From Rhyzopertha dominica (Eukaryota; Arthropoda; Insecta; Coleoptera; Bostrichidae), in NCBI GenBank assembly GCA_025024175.1, contig QCXZ01000075.1, positions 4,526,001-4,590,000 of the forward strand: a DNA stretch of 64,000 bases. The letters run 5' to 3'. Below the pieces are notes generated by a model. The model was not told where the DNA came from. It saw only the letters and a list, made by a program, of their open reading frames with translations, and did no database searches. Each line of letters starts with the position of its first letter. Within the stretch, counting starts at the first letter, position 1. Made by a program: the position numbers and the translations under genes. Shown here one piece after another: positions 11,709 through 21,809 of this stretch.

Positions 11709-14570
11709 GTCCAATTAGCCTGTAAAATGAGCACTAAAGTACTACTACTAAATTACTGCGACGTAGTAAATGTTATTTTGGCTCACACATATAATACAAC
11801 ATGAAAATTGATGAAAAATGGTTATTAGTATTTTAGAGATTTGGTACAAAACGTCGCTTTCCATTTTCGGAAAAATAATGCTGATGATTCCATTGTTTCT
11901 TAATAAATACCAAAATCTAACAAACTGTTCAAGTAGCGCAATGGAGATTAAAAGTAGAAGAGACGGATCGACTATATTCTAAAGATTTCTTACCTGATCA
12001 ACGGACAGCCTCTGTTGATTTGATTGCCCCAAATTAGAAAGAAGAATGCCAGGAAAGAAACGGGTGGGTATAGAAGGAATTCTAGCCACGAATTTATAAG
12101 ATTATCTTATATTTCAGAAGAAACGAGAAAGATATATCATTCGCTACAAAAATAGTCAATTTTGAATCAGTACGGAATAATTAACTGGATTTGGAAGAAA
12201 TGGTGCGAGCCAGTCAAAAAACAATGGACGCCAAACTTCAAGACTTATGAGGTCTTATTACATCTGTTGATAGGCTTCTAATCGATCATCAAAGGTTCGA
12301 ATACAAGAGCAAAAATTGAAACGTCGCATGAGAAACTAAACTAGTGGTGTAAACATACTTGGTCTCTACTGTGACAGAAGAAAAGATAAGTCTTAATGTA
12401 GTAATGATAAAGATGGGTAAGGGACCACTCTTTGCAAGAACCAGCCAACCCAAGAATGGTTCGACGAAAGGAATCAAAAACATTCTCAAATCTGAAACCT
12501 TGAGTCGTTTTTCTGCAGCCAACAACTAAAAGGGGCGTCATGTGTTTGTTAAAGCCTTCCTGCATTAGATGGAGACTATCTTAGTTCAGAACAAATGTGT
12601 ATTGAGAGCGATCTTCACTGAAGGATTTAACACATAGAAAATCTTGTGGGATCTTCTGACATTCAAATTTTGTCAGTTTCAATGCTTTGAACAACGCCGG
12701 TATCAAACCTCCATTAACTATAAACTACTCTAACGAATTCATAAAAGATATAGTATAGAACGGTTTGGGACCAAATGCAAATGGCAACTATGTCATGACC
12801 GTTTACGAAAAATAAGAAGCTTCTAACATATTTTCACTACAATCTAGATATGAAATTAATAATCAACGCAGGCAATGTAGGTTATAAATGCACCAGTACA
12901 TTCATGATATTATAATCTAAGGTTTATTTCTTTCTACGTATAAATCTCGCACCATAATCAACAACCAACTATAAAATAAACGGCCTTTGCGTCAGAAATT
13001 ATTTTTGCGTTCTATTTAATTTATTATACCTTTTAACCTACTTATAAAGTAGATGAGAGGAAATAATCCGCTATTACTCCATGGAAAGTACCCCTTTACG
13101 ACTTTGAGTAATAAGGTCACTTATTTTTAGTCTGAAGTGCAATCGTTCAAAACATTTGTCGTTGAAACCATTCTAATGGGTAAGTGTAAGTAAACGTGCT
13201 ATTTAATTCTACATATTACCTACATTATTGTAGAGCTTGATCTGCGGTCGTTTTCTTCGGCTAACAATTGAACCCTGTCTAGAATATCGTTAGCAGATAA
13301 TCTATACCTCACCTATAAACTAATGTTGATCCAATTCGATTATACCCAAAGTTCCGAATTAAATTTTGCTGAATATCTGCCGTTCAATTTATTTAATTCA
13401 CATTTTAATTGCTAGAAGTTGTTGTTGCATTTCCTACCCTTTAGTCTTACGGTTGGTAAAAATCTGAAATTCTGAAAGGTTATATAAAATATTTATTGGG
13501 GGACGGTGGCCGCAGCAAGTAAATGGTAAAAATGTGGATGCTTCTATATAGAAGAAGTAGTTTTTAGACATGCTAGTTTTTACCTACATAGAAATGAAAC
13601 AGGATTGCCAGCAGAAGGTAAAAATCGTAAGTCAAGGAATAGTGTTCCTCTTGAAGAACTGGATTAGTAGCGGGGTTACTTTTTTATACGCAAACAAGAT
13701 CTTTTTTGTTAAACTTAATGGAAGTACTTAGTATCGATTCTTAAAAAATTTTGATTTCAGATTCCGTAGAAAAGCTTATATTATCGAATAATAAAGAATA
13801 CATGATAATTGTCCTTCCTACTTCCAGCTAATTAATATATCAACATGAAATGCAGTTTTAGGCTACTTAAAATATGTATATTGGTGTGAGTAAACTTTTG
13901 ACAACCCCGGGAACGCGATGTGTTTTCATGCTTTTGTAAATGAAACGGAAGAAATGCTTTCGCGCAATTGTGTACCTTTGTTACCCTATTTTGTTATGGA
14001 CAAGTTCAAACAATTTTTCAAATGAAGCATTGCTTATTTGTAGAAAATTTTTTATATGCCGCAGGATCTTTTATTAGCAGCTCTTCTTTAAGCACATTTA
14101 AGAAGCCATGAACATTCATTCTCCTTGCAATATTATTGTTAGTATCAACGCTGATGCATTTAATAATTTTTTTCAGTCAACAGGTATTTTTCTACTTTTA
14201 ACTACAAATTTGGGTAATTCGGGGTGACCACAAACACAAACAACAGTAAAAGTAATTGTTTGTGAGTGGGTTACATCTAAGGTCTACTTTTCTTTAGCAG
14301 TAGAATAGACCTTACGTTGCATTTGCTATTGTACAAAGACGGATGGTATCAACACGCAGTTAGTATATACTTTTTTTGATTTCAGACATGCATTACGCGA
14401 ATAACGAATCGAATATGTAAAATATTGTTCCATGTTCATTTATCGGATTAGTATTTGTTACGAAAGCTCCTTAATACAACATGTAAATATAAAGTTTATG
14501 AACACACGAAGAAACCATGAACCGCTGATGTGGAAAGATTTGTAGTTAAGATAAATATTAAATTATAAGG
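10740..14570. other. Long gene-free stretch
   Basis: No frame resembles a known protein. At 12.2-12.7 kb short open pieces change frame often and could be an old retroelement, but I cannot place them. A TTA microsatellite at 11.65 kb is listed separately. Confidence 0.4.
11646..11708. repeat. (TTA)n microsatellite, about 21 units
   Basis: About 63 bp of uninterrupted TTA/ATT repeat. A run of tyrosine codons in one frame is a by-product of the repeat, not a protein. Confidence 0.97.
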
Positions 14571-14603
14571 CTGAATGCTTTCAGCGTTCATAATATAAGA
14601 TAA

Positions 14604-15812
14604 AGGTTCAGCCACAATAATTTTAGATAGAAGAGATTATGAGAATAAAGTTTGAGAATTGTTAGATGAGGAAACATATCAAAAATTATCTCGAGATCCT
14701 ACCTCAACAATTTCCAATTTACTAATGATCTTATTAAAAGTTCAAATCTTTCGAATGAGAACAAGTCTCTTTCAATTGTTTCCGATTGTAAGGTACCTAA
14801 ATTGTATGGTTTGCTCAAAATCCATAAAACCTACAGTCAATACGATTGGCAGTTCTTGTTACAGATTGGCAAAATTCTGTGCTAACTATTTAAAACCTTA
14901 TGTAGGAAAAACCAGTAGTTTCGACAAAAAATCTTCAGACTTTATTGATATTAAAAAAGGGTTAGTGTTTCAGAAGGTGATATTTTAGTTAGTTTTGACG
15001 CGGTTTCTTTATTTACGAAAGTACCCATCCCTGAAACAATAGATATCATCAAAGCCAAGCTTAATAGTGATCCCCTAAGTAACACTATAACAAGTTTATC
15101 TAAATATTGTTTAATATCTACTTATTTCTTATGGAACGATAATTTTTATGAACAAAAATCAAGTTATGCAATGGGTTCACCTCTAAGTCCTGTAGTAGCC
15201 AATTTGTTTATGGAAAATTTTGAACATGTAGCGATAAACAGTTTTCAGCTTAAACCAAAATGTTGGTATAGGTACGTAGATGACACTTTTGTTATTTGGC
15301 CCCACGGTATAGAAGAGTTGGGTAGGTTTCTAAATCATTTGAACTGTCAAAATCCTGACATAAATTTTACTATGGAGTTAGAAAGCAATGGCAGTTTACC
15401 TTACTTGGATGTCCAAATTTATAGAATAGACACTGGACAGTTAGGACACAAGTTTATAGAAAACCAACACACACACAGACAGATATTTATATGCCACATC
15501 CCACCACCCTCCCTCTCAAAAGAATAGTTTTTATTTGTTACAGCACAAAGGATTTCAGACGAAAGTTCTTTACAAAAAGAAATATATCATCTTGAATCAG
15601 CGCTAGTGAGAAATGGTTATAGCAATAAGAATACTTGGTCAGTTTTTAATAAAAGTGCTCATCCAAATCAAGTAAATTATCAGCTAGGACAAAGTAAATT
15701 GAAGATAAGTTTGCATTATGTACAAGGCCTTTCGGAAAAATTAAAGAGGATGCTTAGAAAACATGATATTTTAGTTGTTGATAGTACATATAATAATTTA
15801 GATAAATTTTAA
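14604..15812 (+). pseudogene. Penelope-like reverse transcriptase, frame-shifted
   Basis: The RT would copy element RNA at a nicked chromosomal end. Blocks in order are: ATIILDRRDYENKV (about 14610), ELLDEETYQKLSRDPTS (about 14655), a PKLYGLLKIHK block (about 14797), then one uninterrupted frame from 14979 to 15527. That frame has DILVSFDAVSLFTK (catalytic motif A), MGSPLSPVVANLFME (motif B) and YRYVDDTFVIW (motif C, with the catalytic DD). The post-RT part with PYLDVQIYR follows, then a final frame to 15812. Changes of frame near 14700, 14980 and 15527 show inactivation. The long intact 14979-15527 stretch suggests moderate age. Confidence 0.88.
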
Positions 15813-15844
15813 GTTCTACTAAAAATAAAGTACATTTACAGAGT

Positions 15845-16156
15845 GAAGGTGTTTACAAAATTACTTGTTCTTGTAGCAAGTGTTACATAGGTCAAACTAA
15901 AAGAAAAGTAGGTATGCGTTTGAAAGAACACATACGTGCTACTAGGCTGCAACAGATAGATAAATCTTCCGTAGCTGAACACTCATATTTGATTAAACAC
16001 ATGATAAACTTTGATTAAACAAAAATTTTACATAGAGAAAAATATTATCACAAACGTCTAATAAAAGAAGCTATAGAGATTTGTAGGAATACTAATAATT
16101 TTAATAGGGATTGTGGAAGTTATGAGTTAGGTGACATTTGGAAGGCTACTTTGTAG
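15845..16156 (+). pseudogene. GIY-YIG endonuclease domain of the PLE
   Basis: This domain nicks target DNA for PLE insertion. The frame opens with EGVYKITC, where VYK-I stands for GIY, followed by the cysteine-rich CSCSKCYIGQTKR, which is the YIG strand with its zinc-like cysteines. RLKEHIRAT carries the conserved arginine and histidine region. After one in-frame TAA (following INFD, near 16017) the same frame resumes with TKILHREKYYHKRLIKEAIEI, in which the glutamate of EAIEI fits the catalytic position. RNTNNFNRDCGSYELGDIW and a TAG at 16154-16156 end it. Apart from that stop, the domain is complete. Confidence 0.88.
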
Positions 16157-16539
16157 TTATCTTTTACCAAGTAGTTCGTGTATATCTAATAGGTAGGTAG
16201 TTCCTTTTTTGTCGTTAGGTTCTTTTTTGTCAGGTTGGCACGTTGTTTCTATGACGTCTCACTTTCTTGGCGATTTGTTTATTTACTTTCCAAATTTTGT
16301 TTGAACTTGTGTCAGGCAAATTTTGAGGTTCTTCGTCTTTGGCAAAGATTACAGGTGTAATCGAAACGTCAGACATAACTTTTTGTCAGTGTTTTCAAGA
16401 AACAGCGATCTTTCTGAGAAAATACTATCTTATATTAGATTTTTTCAAATATTCCGTTGAATGCGAAAAATAGCGTTTTATTTTAGAATATTTTGGTTAG
16501 GTTTCTCAAATACCCTCGTTCACCTCCGTTTTATTTACA

Positions 16540-17015
16540 TTTTCAGAAGTGAACCTATTTCCGTCTTAATAAACTCCCCGCTGGGAGTGGAGTCTGGAAC
16601 CCCTTGTAAGCCAAAAACTTTTACGAGCCCGGAAACAAGCCAAATTTCAACTCCCTCCCGCATAGCGCACCCCGCATTTATTGCTAATTCACCCCTTCCG
16701 ATATCGTCCGATGCCCGTGCGTCCTTGAACTTCCGGTCCCCGCCGCCGTGATAAAAGTCCCGTGGCTTGTTAAAAGCGACGCTGATATCGGCTTAACATA
16801 AAAAATGACCGAAATTTAATATCGCCGTATAAAACTTTTATTGGCTTCGCAAGTTTCGCGGTGTTCGCCGTCCAGGACAGGACGCTGCGGACGACGAAAT
16901 CCACAAAAGGCGATTCGGGAAGTCCCCGGGGACACCAATCGATGCAGATAATCGGGGAAGGGATTTGGAAGGGTGGCTGCGAAACAACAACAGTGGATCT
17001 GATAAAATTTGTGAG
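16540..17015. other. GC-richer island without coding sequence
   Basis: About 475 bp with visibly higher GC and many CpG (CCCGCCGCCG-like patches) between two TEs in AT-rich DNA. Frames are open in several phases but none resembles a protein. Runs such as GCTGATATCGGCTTAA recur in style with other islands in the window. It could be a conserved regulatory block of the host. Confidence 0.4.
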
Positions 17016-17281
17016 GTGGTATAGTAATCCAACTCTCTTACCGTTTTTACAACCCTGCAATACTATTTACCTTTCATTTACAGACACATTTACGGCACGC
17101 GACCCCTCATAAATCAAACCCTCTCTTCGTGATTTTGCGAATTTCCAGTGGCCGGATTTAAGCAGTTTTAAAACTAGTTTTTTGTTTGTGTAGTGTATAT
17201 TATTCTAAATAGTTTTTAATCATTCAGTTAATAAGAGGTTTTACATCGATTGTTTTTATTTACGTCTCAAAATGAGTTGTA

Positions 17282-17584
17282 CGTAGTTTTAGATGAGTAG
17301 CAACATTATTTTGCACAAGCAAACTATATCTAATTATGACGAAATTTGTAATCTAGCTAGACAACATGCACATCTAAGCATTTATTAATATGCAAAGAAA
17401 AATCTCACATTCCTAAATATTTTTATTTTGATTTTTAACATTCCTGTAATATTTATATCCTGTGAATACGTTAAATGCTGTGCTAGCCGAAAACACTACA
17501 TTTTAATATTTTTACAATCTATTAACTATTGGAAACATGCGGTTAACGGTTAACATAAATACATATGTAAATAAAAGACAAGTA
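17282..17584. repeat. 303-bp segment present only in transposon copy 2
   Basis: Copy 1 reads from TTGTA directly into TTTTAAAAG, while copy 2 has 303 bp between the same flanks, with GTA repeated at both borders. It may be an insertion in copy 2 or a deletion in copy 1 at the GTA microhomology. It has no inverted ends or coding sequence that I can see. Confidence 0.7.
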
Positions 17585-17904
17585 TTTTAAAAGAAAATAA
17601 TAAGAATATATATTTTTTATCTAATGCTCTAAATACAAAAAATAATTCCATACATCTATTATATTTTTACAAAAAAGTCTAACAAGCTTACACCGACATA
17701 ACTTAAATAAATTAATTATTATCATCATGACAACTATCAAATTCTGAATCACTGCTAGCATCATCATTAACATTTATTATAAAATTTTGAAAATTTGTCA
17801 TACATAGATATTGTCAATTTCAATAACATGCTTAATACAGCTTTTCCACAGTTCTTTCGTTATACTACTTACCTCTATACGCACTAAATCTACAACTCCC
17901 TAAC

Positions 17905-18241
17905 TTAAAGGCGGACATGTATTGTTTCTTCGTATACCTTTTTAAGCGTACTCCACATTAATTCAGTTGGGTTTAGGACGCAATAATACGGTGGCAAACG
18001 CATAACTATATGTCCATGTCCTTTCGCTAGTTCATCAACTCGATATTGTTTAGGTCTGTTGAGATTTTTTATTTTTGTCAACATATTTTTTGGTAAGTTT
18101 TCCATCCGGAATTGTAATTTTATTCTTTTTCATGTAATCAATTATTTCTATTTTTGTAGCTGATGTTGGCGCCTTGTTCATTAATTTTGAATGATAACTC
18201 GCGTTATCCATGACTATAACAAATTCTCGTGGAAACCACAC
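17905..18241 (-). pseudogene. C-terminal DDE transposase fragment (copy 2)
   Basis: Two overlapping minus-strand frames carry the family. The first (18241 to 18050) has the second catalytic aspartate in VMDNASYHS. The second (18105 to 17905) has LPPYYCVLNPTELMWSTLKK, with the terminal glutamate. A frameshift near 18070-18100 separates them, and the region before the second aspartate is absent. Here NPTE is intact where copy 1 has YPIE, so copy 2 preserves the likely ancestral acidic motif. The acidic tail region downstream at 17.72-17.76 kb is degraded. Confidence 0.82.
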
Positions 18242-18305
18242 TGATTCGCATTAACCTCTCGCGGATTTTGTCGACGGCGCGGTAAAAAGTGGTCCACAAG
18301 AAGCA

Positions 18306-18514
18306 TATTCCACTGGATACGCAGGTGCAAAAGGAAAAATACTTTGAAGAGAATTCTGGAAATACGGGGGAAGTTCAGAATGCTAAATCGAAACATTAGA
18401 CATATTTACGTTGCGAACTTATTCCACTGGAAATGCCGACGTGATTAAACGATGGAAAATGCAAAGAAGACAACTCTAACAATACGGGGAAAGTTGAAAA
18501 TGTTAAATGGAAAT
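18306..18514. repeat. Diverged direct repeat, two units of about 110 bp
   Basis: Unit A (about 18306-18396) and unit B (about 18418-18514) share TATTCCACTGGA, then AATACGGGG, AAGTT, AATG and TAAAT in the same order, with small gaps. They look like two old units of a tandem repeat. No coding content is recognised. Confidence 0.6.
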
Positions 18515-18515
18515 T

Positions 18516-19490
18516 TTTCAAAAATTATTGTAACAACAGACTTCATTAATATTGTGCAGATTGGGTAAAGATTATACCAAGATTCACAAGATTACATAGT
18601 GATTTACATACATTATGGATTGCATAAGATCACATCGCAGTTGTCGCAGGATTATATTATAAGTGGTTACCCCGTGGGTAAACACAAGCCATAAAACCCT
18701 AGACAGTAACGTCTACCTTCATTTAAACCAACTGCTTACTTACACACCTATCGTGAATTCCCGACCAACTTTAAAACATCCCGGAGCCATGGTCGATGGC
18801 GATATAGGTGCTTTCGCGTACCCTCATATCGAGATTGCTGCTCGTCCCGACCTGGAAATGGCCGCAGGCCTGTCGGTGCACACAACGTAAATATCGAAAA
18901 CGGGAAAAATTCGGGCGAGCACGTGCGAGCTCCATTTCGTGCTCGGCTGGGCTTAACACACGGATGGACGTGTAAATTTTGACTTGTGCGGTAATTTGCG
19001 GCTCCTATGATGTTACGTTGTAATTCGAAGGACAGCGATGCAACGCTTTGACGGATTTATGTGGCTTGATGTTTTTAATTAATGGGAGTTTTTTTTTCCA
19101 AAGGCGCGATGCGCGCGTGGAAATGTTGATTAAACACTTTGGAAAAGTTATCATTATTTTTTAGCTTGGGATTATTGAGGGCTCAAATAAAAGCAGGAAT
19201 AAATACAAGATTTTTGCGCCACTTTCAGTATCCGACGAATTTCTTCCCAGCATGGGGTGCCCCATAGAACAATTATGCCACTATTTTAAAAACAATTAAT
19301 AATAATAATAATAATAATAATAAATTTTTTGTTTGCGTCAGAGGGAAATGCAGGATGCAGGAAGAGTGGACTTTGTCACCAATATGCCAAGATTGTCAAA
19401 CAAATTTGGCGGTCCTGCTGGTTAAGAAAGAATAGGATTATTGTCACAAATACGTTTCTATTAACACTCGATTCTGGACTTAGTTAATTT
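18516..19490. other. Gene-free stretch with a GC island and an AAT microsatellite
   Basis: A GC-richer, CpG-rich patch lies at about 18770-19030 with no convincing frame. An (AAT) run of about 26 bp lies at 19297-19323. Nothing else is supported. Confidence 0.5.
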
Positions 19491-19540
19491 TGCTGTCAGC
19501 GTCCATAATATAAGATAATATTTTTTCGGAAAGATCGCTG

Positions 19541-19930
19541 TCTCCAAGTCCTGTAGAAACTAATTTGTTTATGGAAAATTTTGAACAGGTAGCGATAAAT
19601 AGTTTTCAGTTTAAGCCAAAATGTTGGTATAGATACGTAGATGACACTTTTGTTATTTGGCTCCACAGCAAAGAAGATTTAGGTAGGTTTCTAAATCATT
19701 TGGACAGTCAAAATCCTGAATAAAATTTAATATGGAATTAGAAAGCAATGGTAGCTTACCTTTCTTGGATGTCCAAATTTACAAAATAAATACTGTACAG
19801 TTAGGACGCTAGGTTTACAGAAAACTAACACACACAGACAGATATTTGCATGCCACATCTCATCACTCTCCCTCTCAAAAGAATAGTCTTATAAGGACAT
19901 TATTTGTTAGAGCACAAAGGATTTCAAACG
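19541..19930 (+). pseudogene. PLE reverse transcriptase fragment (copy 2)
   Basis: It is closely similar at DNA level to 15184-15570. It carries the SPVETNLFMENFEQVA block and then YRYVDDTFVIW with the catalytic DD, followed by LGRFLNHLDSQNPE. A stop after NPE and a frame change before the LPFLDVQIYK block show decay. The 5' part of the RT and the nuclease are missing. Confidence 0.85.
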
Positions 19931-19936
19931 CTCTGA

Positions 19937-20221
19937 AGAAGACTTTACGAGTACCTTACGAGTACAAATTTTACACAGGCAGAACTAAAATTATTAAATT
20001 ATGGTCTAAAATATAACCCAAATTTTCCAGTGTCTAAAAAAGAATGTGAAATATTAGGTATAAATACAGAACTGGCCTTTGACAAAGTAACAAATGAAGA
20101 TATGAACAACGAAAAATACACGTGTGCGGATATGATAGCAAACCTATACAAACGAAATTGCCATTCATACAAGAGATCAAATGTAGAAATCAAATTAATA
20201 AAAAGCGTAAAACAAAAATGA
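19937..20221 (+). pseudogene. N-terminal domain of a PLE protein
   Basis: One frame is open from 19937 to the stop at 20219-20221, with the start unclear. It begins YEYLTSTNFTQAELKLLNYG and continues LKYNPNFPVSKKECEILG, then ADMIANLYKRNC. The pattern of an aliphatic AELKLLNYGLKYNP segment is what I know from the N-terminus of PLE polyproteins ahead of the RT. The PLE at 14.6 kb lacks this domain. The frame ends lysine-rich (IKSVKQK). Confidence 0.65.
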
Positions 20222-21200
20222 AAAGATTCACTAAGATTCAAAATATTATTTGTTTTTTTAAGATATTTTGTCGAGGCTACCTTGTGTTAGGTTAGCGGTC
20301 TCGATTGAAAAACGCTTTGTATTTGTTGGATTTCAAGGACAACCCCCATACAGCCATAAAAACAACACCTTAGGTTCTGTTATATAAATGACCATCATTC
20401 AACTTGACTGATATTCCTCTGAGATACCATGATAAATAGATTGCACCCGCCAAATGTTCGAACATCCCCAATCGTCAGGGTGGACCCGCTCAATCTAAAT
20501 CCCCTGCGGTTTCCTGATCGTCAACCCTTCAAACACTATTTTTCCGATCCCTCGTCCATCCCGTCTGTCACCTTCAGATCGATACGTTATCACACCTCGG
20601 CGCCTGAGTAATTTTCACGGTTAACCTCCCTCCCCTTATTTTTCCACCGACCCTGACCAACCTCGTTTAGTTGTGCGATGGACCGAAAGTTGGCTAAATG
20701 AAAATCGAACCCTTCCTGCATTCGGCCCGTCGTTCTTGTTTGGTTTGCGCTACATTTCATTTGGTGTTTTTAGTTAGTTTATGGATACGTAATAATTCAT
20801 CAATTCCCGATGTTAGCAGCAAAAAACGCGGATCCTCTGGGTTTCATTAGTAGTGGCCAACATGCGGTAGATGTTGAATAATGGAGGTAGCGCAAATGTC
20901 AAAGACGATGTATTAAATGAGAGCCATAATTTGTAATAGAGTATTAAAAAATCACGTCGGACAACAGTACAAAGAATCACAAATCTGAATGGATCGGGTA
21001 GAATTAAAAAATGACAAACGTAATGACGTAAAATAAAGTAATTAGTTTTTTAGTATTTTAACGTGTAAAAAGCACTATCTTTTTTACTATCAATATGTTT
21101 TATTTAAATGTGAAAGAACATCTAACTACAATTATGATTTAAAAATAATATGCTTAAATGTGCACCACGACTTTGTACACAATAGCACATTCGATCAGTC
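20222..21200. other. Gene-free stretch with a GC-richer island
   Basis: The part at about 20430-20660 is richer in C and G and is open in one plus frame for 60 codons, but the translation resembles no family. The remainder is AT-rich, with nothing recognised. Confidence 0.4.
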
Positions 21201-21214
21201 CAATTGATTATCAT

Positions 21215-21400
21215 GTTTTCACACATTTACAGAAAGAAGTCACATGGCGCCAAATCACCAGACTGTGCAGGAAAATTGATAGGAACATTTTTGACGTCAC
21301 CAAAAAGCTATTGCAATAACGCGATGGTTTCGTTAGCGGATTATGTGGACCATAATGCGCACGGAATCCATGTCTTTATTGAACACTGGCTGCTTTTACT
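21215..21400 (-). pseudogene. Mariner-like transposase fragment around the third catalytic aspartate
   Basis: Read on the minus strand, one frame gives SANETIALLQ, a stop, LFGDVKNVPINFPAQ, then SGDLAPCDFFL, followed by a stop. This matches the mariner-like block in which SPDL-P-DFFLW holds the third catalytic aspartate, with the preceding ETI-L and FGD segments. Only about 45 codons remain. It is a separate lineage or copy from the element at 4.1 kb. Confidence 0.65.
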
Positions 21401-21519
21401 ACGTTCGTCAGATGACCTATACTTCTTTGTGATGGCATTACCTGCACAATTGTCAAGTCAGAATCGTTTTACCCTTTATAGGGTTAACTAATTTTAACCT
21501 AAAAAGCCTGAAGCACTAA

Positions 21520-21808
21520 TTGAATTTCTCTTAAAATGAGAGACAAGGGTGGTCGTTTGGACCACCCTGTCTATCGCAAAGCCACCCACACAGATCGGTA
21601 CTTACATGCGTTTTCTCATTGGCATACGTCTCAAAAACCTTCTGTCCTAAATTCTCTTGTTAACAGTGACAAACATCAAAGTAAATTGAAACACTTACGC
21701 ATCAGTTCGGCTAACACCGAGTATAATAACCGAGAGATAAAATTTGCAATTAATCGTCATCTTTACCTCAAATGCAAACTAACTCTCGAAGCCCCAAATT
21801 ATAGATAG
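21520..21808 (+). pseudogene. PLE fragment, region between RT and endonuclease
   Basis: The frame (ATG at 21536, though this is surely internal to a larger protein) reads [20 protein letters not shown], then [20 protein letters not shown], then [14 protein letters not shown]. The [25 protein letters not shown] pattern is characteristic of the post-RT segment of PLEs. It differs clearly from the matching part of the 14.6-kb PLE (ENQHTHRQIFICH), so a second PLE lineage is present. Neither catalytic domain remains. Confidence 0.8.
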
Positions 21809-21809
21809 A

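Larger units (their letters stand above)
14578..16440 (+). mobile_element. Penelope-like element (PLE) with RT and GIY-YIG endonuclease
   Basis: PLEs are retroelements that pair a telomerase-related RT with a GIY-YIG nuclease. The 5' end is only a stub of the terminal repeat (CAGCGTTCATAATATAAGATA, about 14580-14602) joined straight to the interior of the RT region. The 3' end at 16376-16437 is the inverted form, ending in ATCTTATATTA. The N-terminal domain is therefore missing, and the coding part has several frameshifts plus at least one stop inside the endonuclease. The terminal sequence is shared with the foldback at 1.3 kb and the start of the second copy at 19.49 kb. Confidence 0.9.
17022..18245 (-). 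mobile_element. DDE transposon copy 2, truncated
   Basis: This is the same family as the element at 6844-8654. The left end TAGTAATCCAACTC follows a TA at 17020-17021. The inner blocks GACCCCTCATAAATC and AAGAGGTTTTACATCGAT match copy 1 closely. Homology stops near 18245, inside the transposase gene, where copy 1 continues for another 400 bp, so the right end is lost. Copy 2 also has about 303 bp at 17282-17584 that copy 1 lacks. Confidence 0.88.
19491..20221 (+). mobile_element. Second PLE copy, rearranged (RT piece followed by an N-terminal piece)
   Basis: It begins with the PLE terminal sequence (CAGCGTCCATAATATAAGAT, then the AAGATCGCTGTCT core). At about 19541 this jumps to the interior of the RT. 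Downstream at 19937-20221 lies a piece that belongs at the protein's N-terminus. The normal order is N-terminal domain, RT, nuclease, so this is either two head-to-tail copies with a deletion between them or an internal rearrangement. Confidence 0.85.

Noticed and set aside
11535..11804. 89-codon frame with a long polytyrosine run
   Set aside because: The tyrosines come from the TTA/ATT microsatellite; no domain on either side.
12289..12565. Two overlapping minus-strand frames of 74-78 codons
   Set aside because: Different phases, no recognisable motif, and the plus strand is equally open in pieces.
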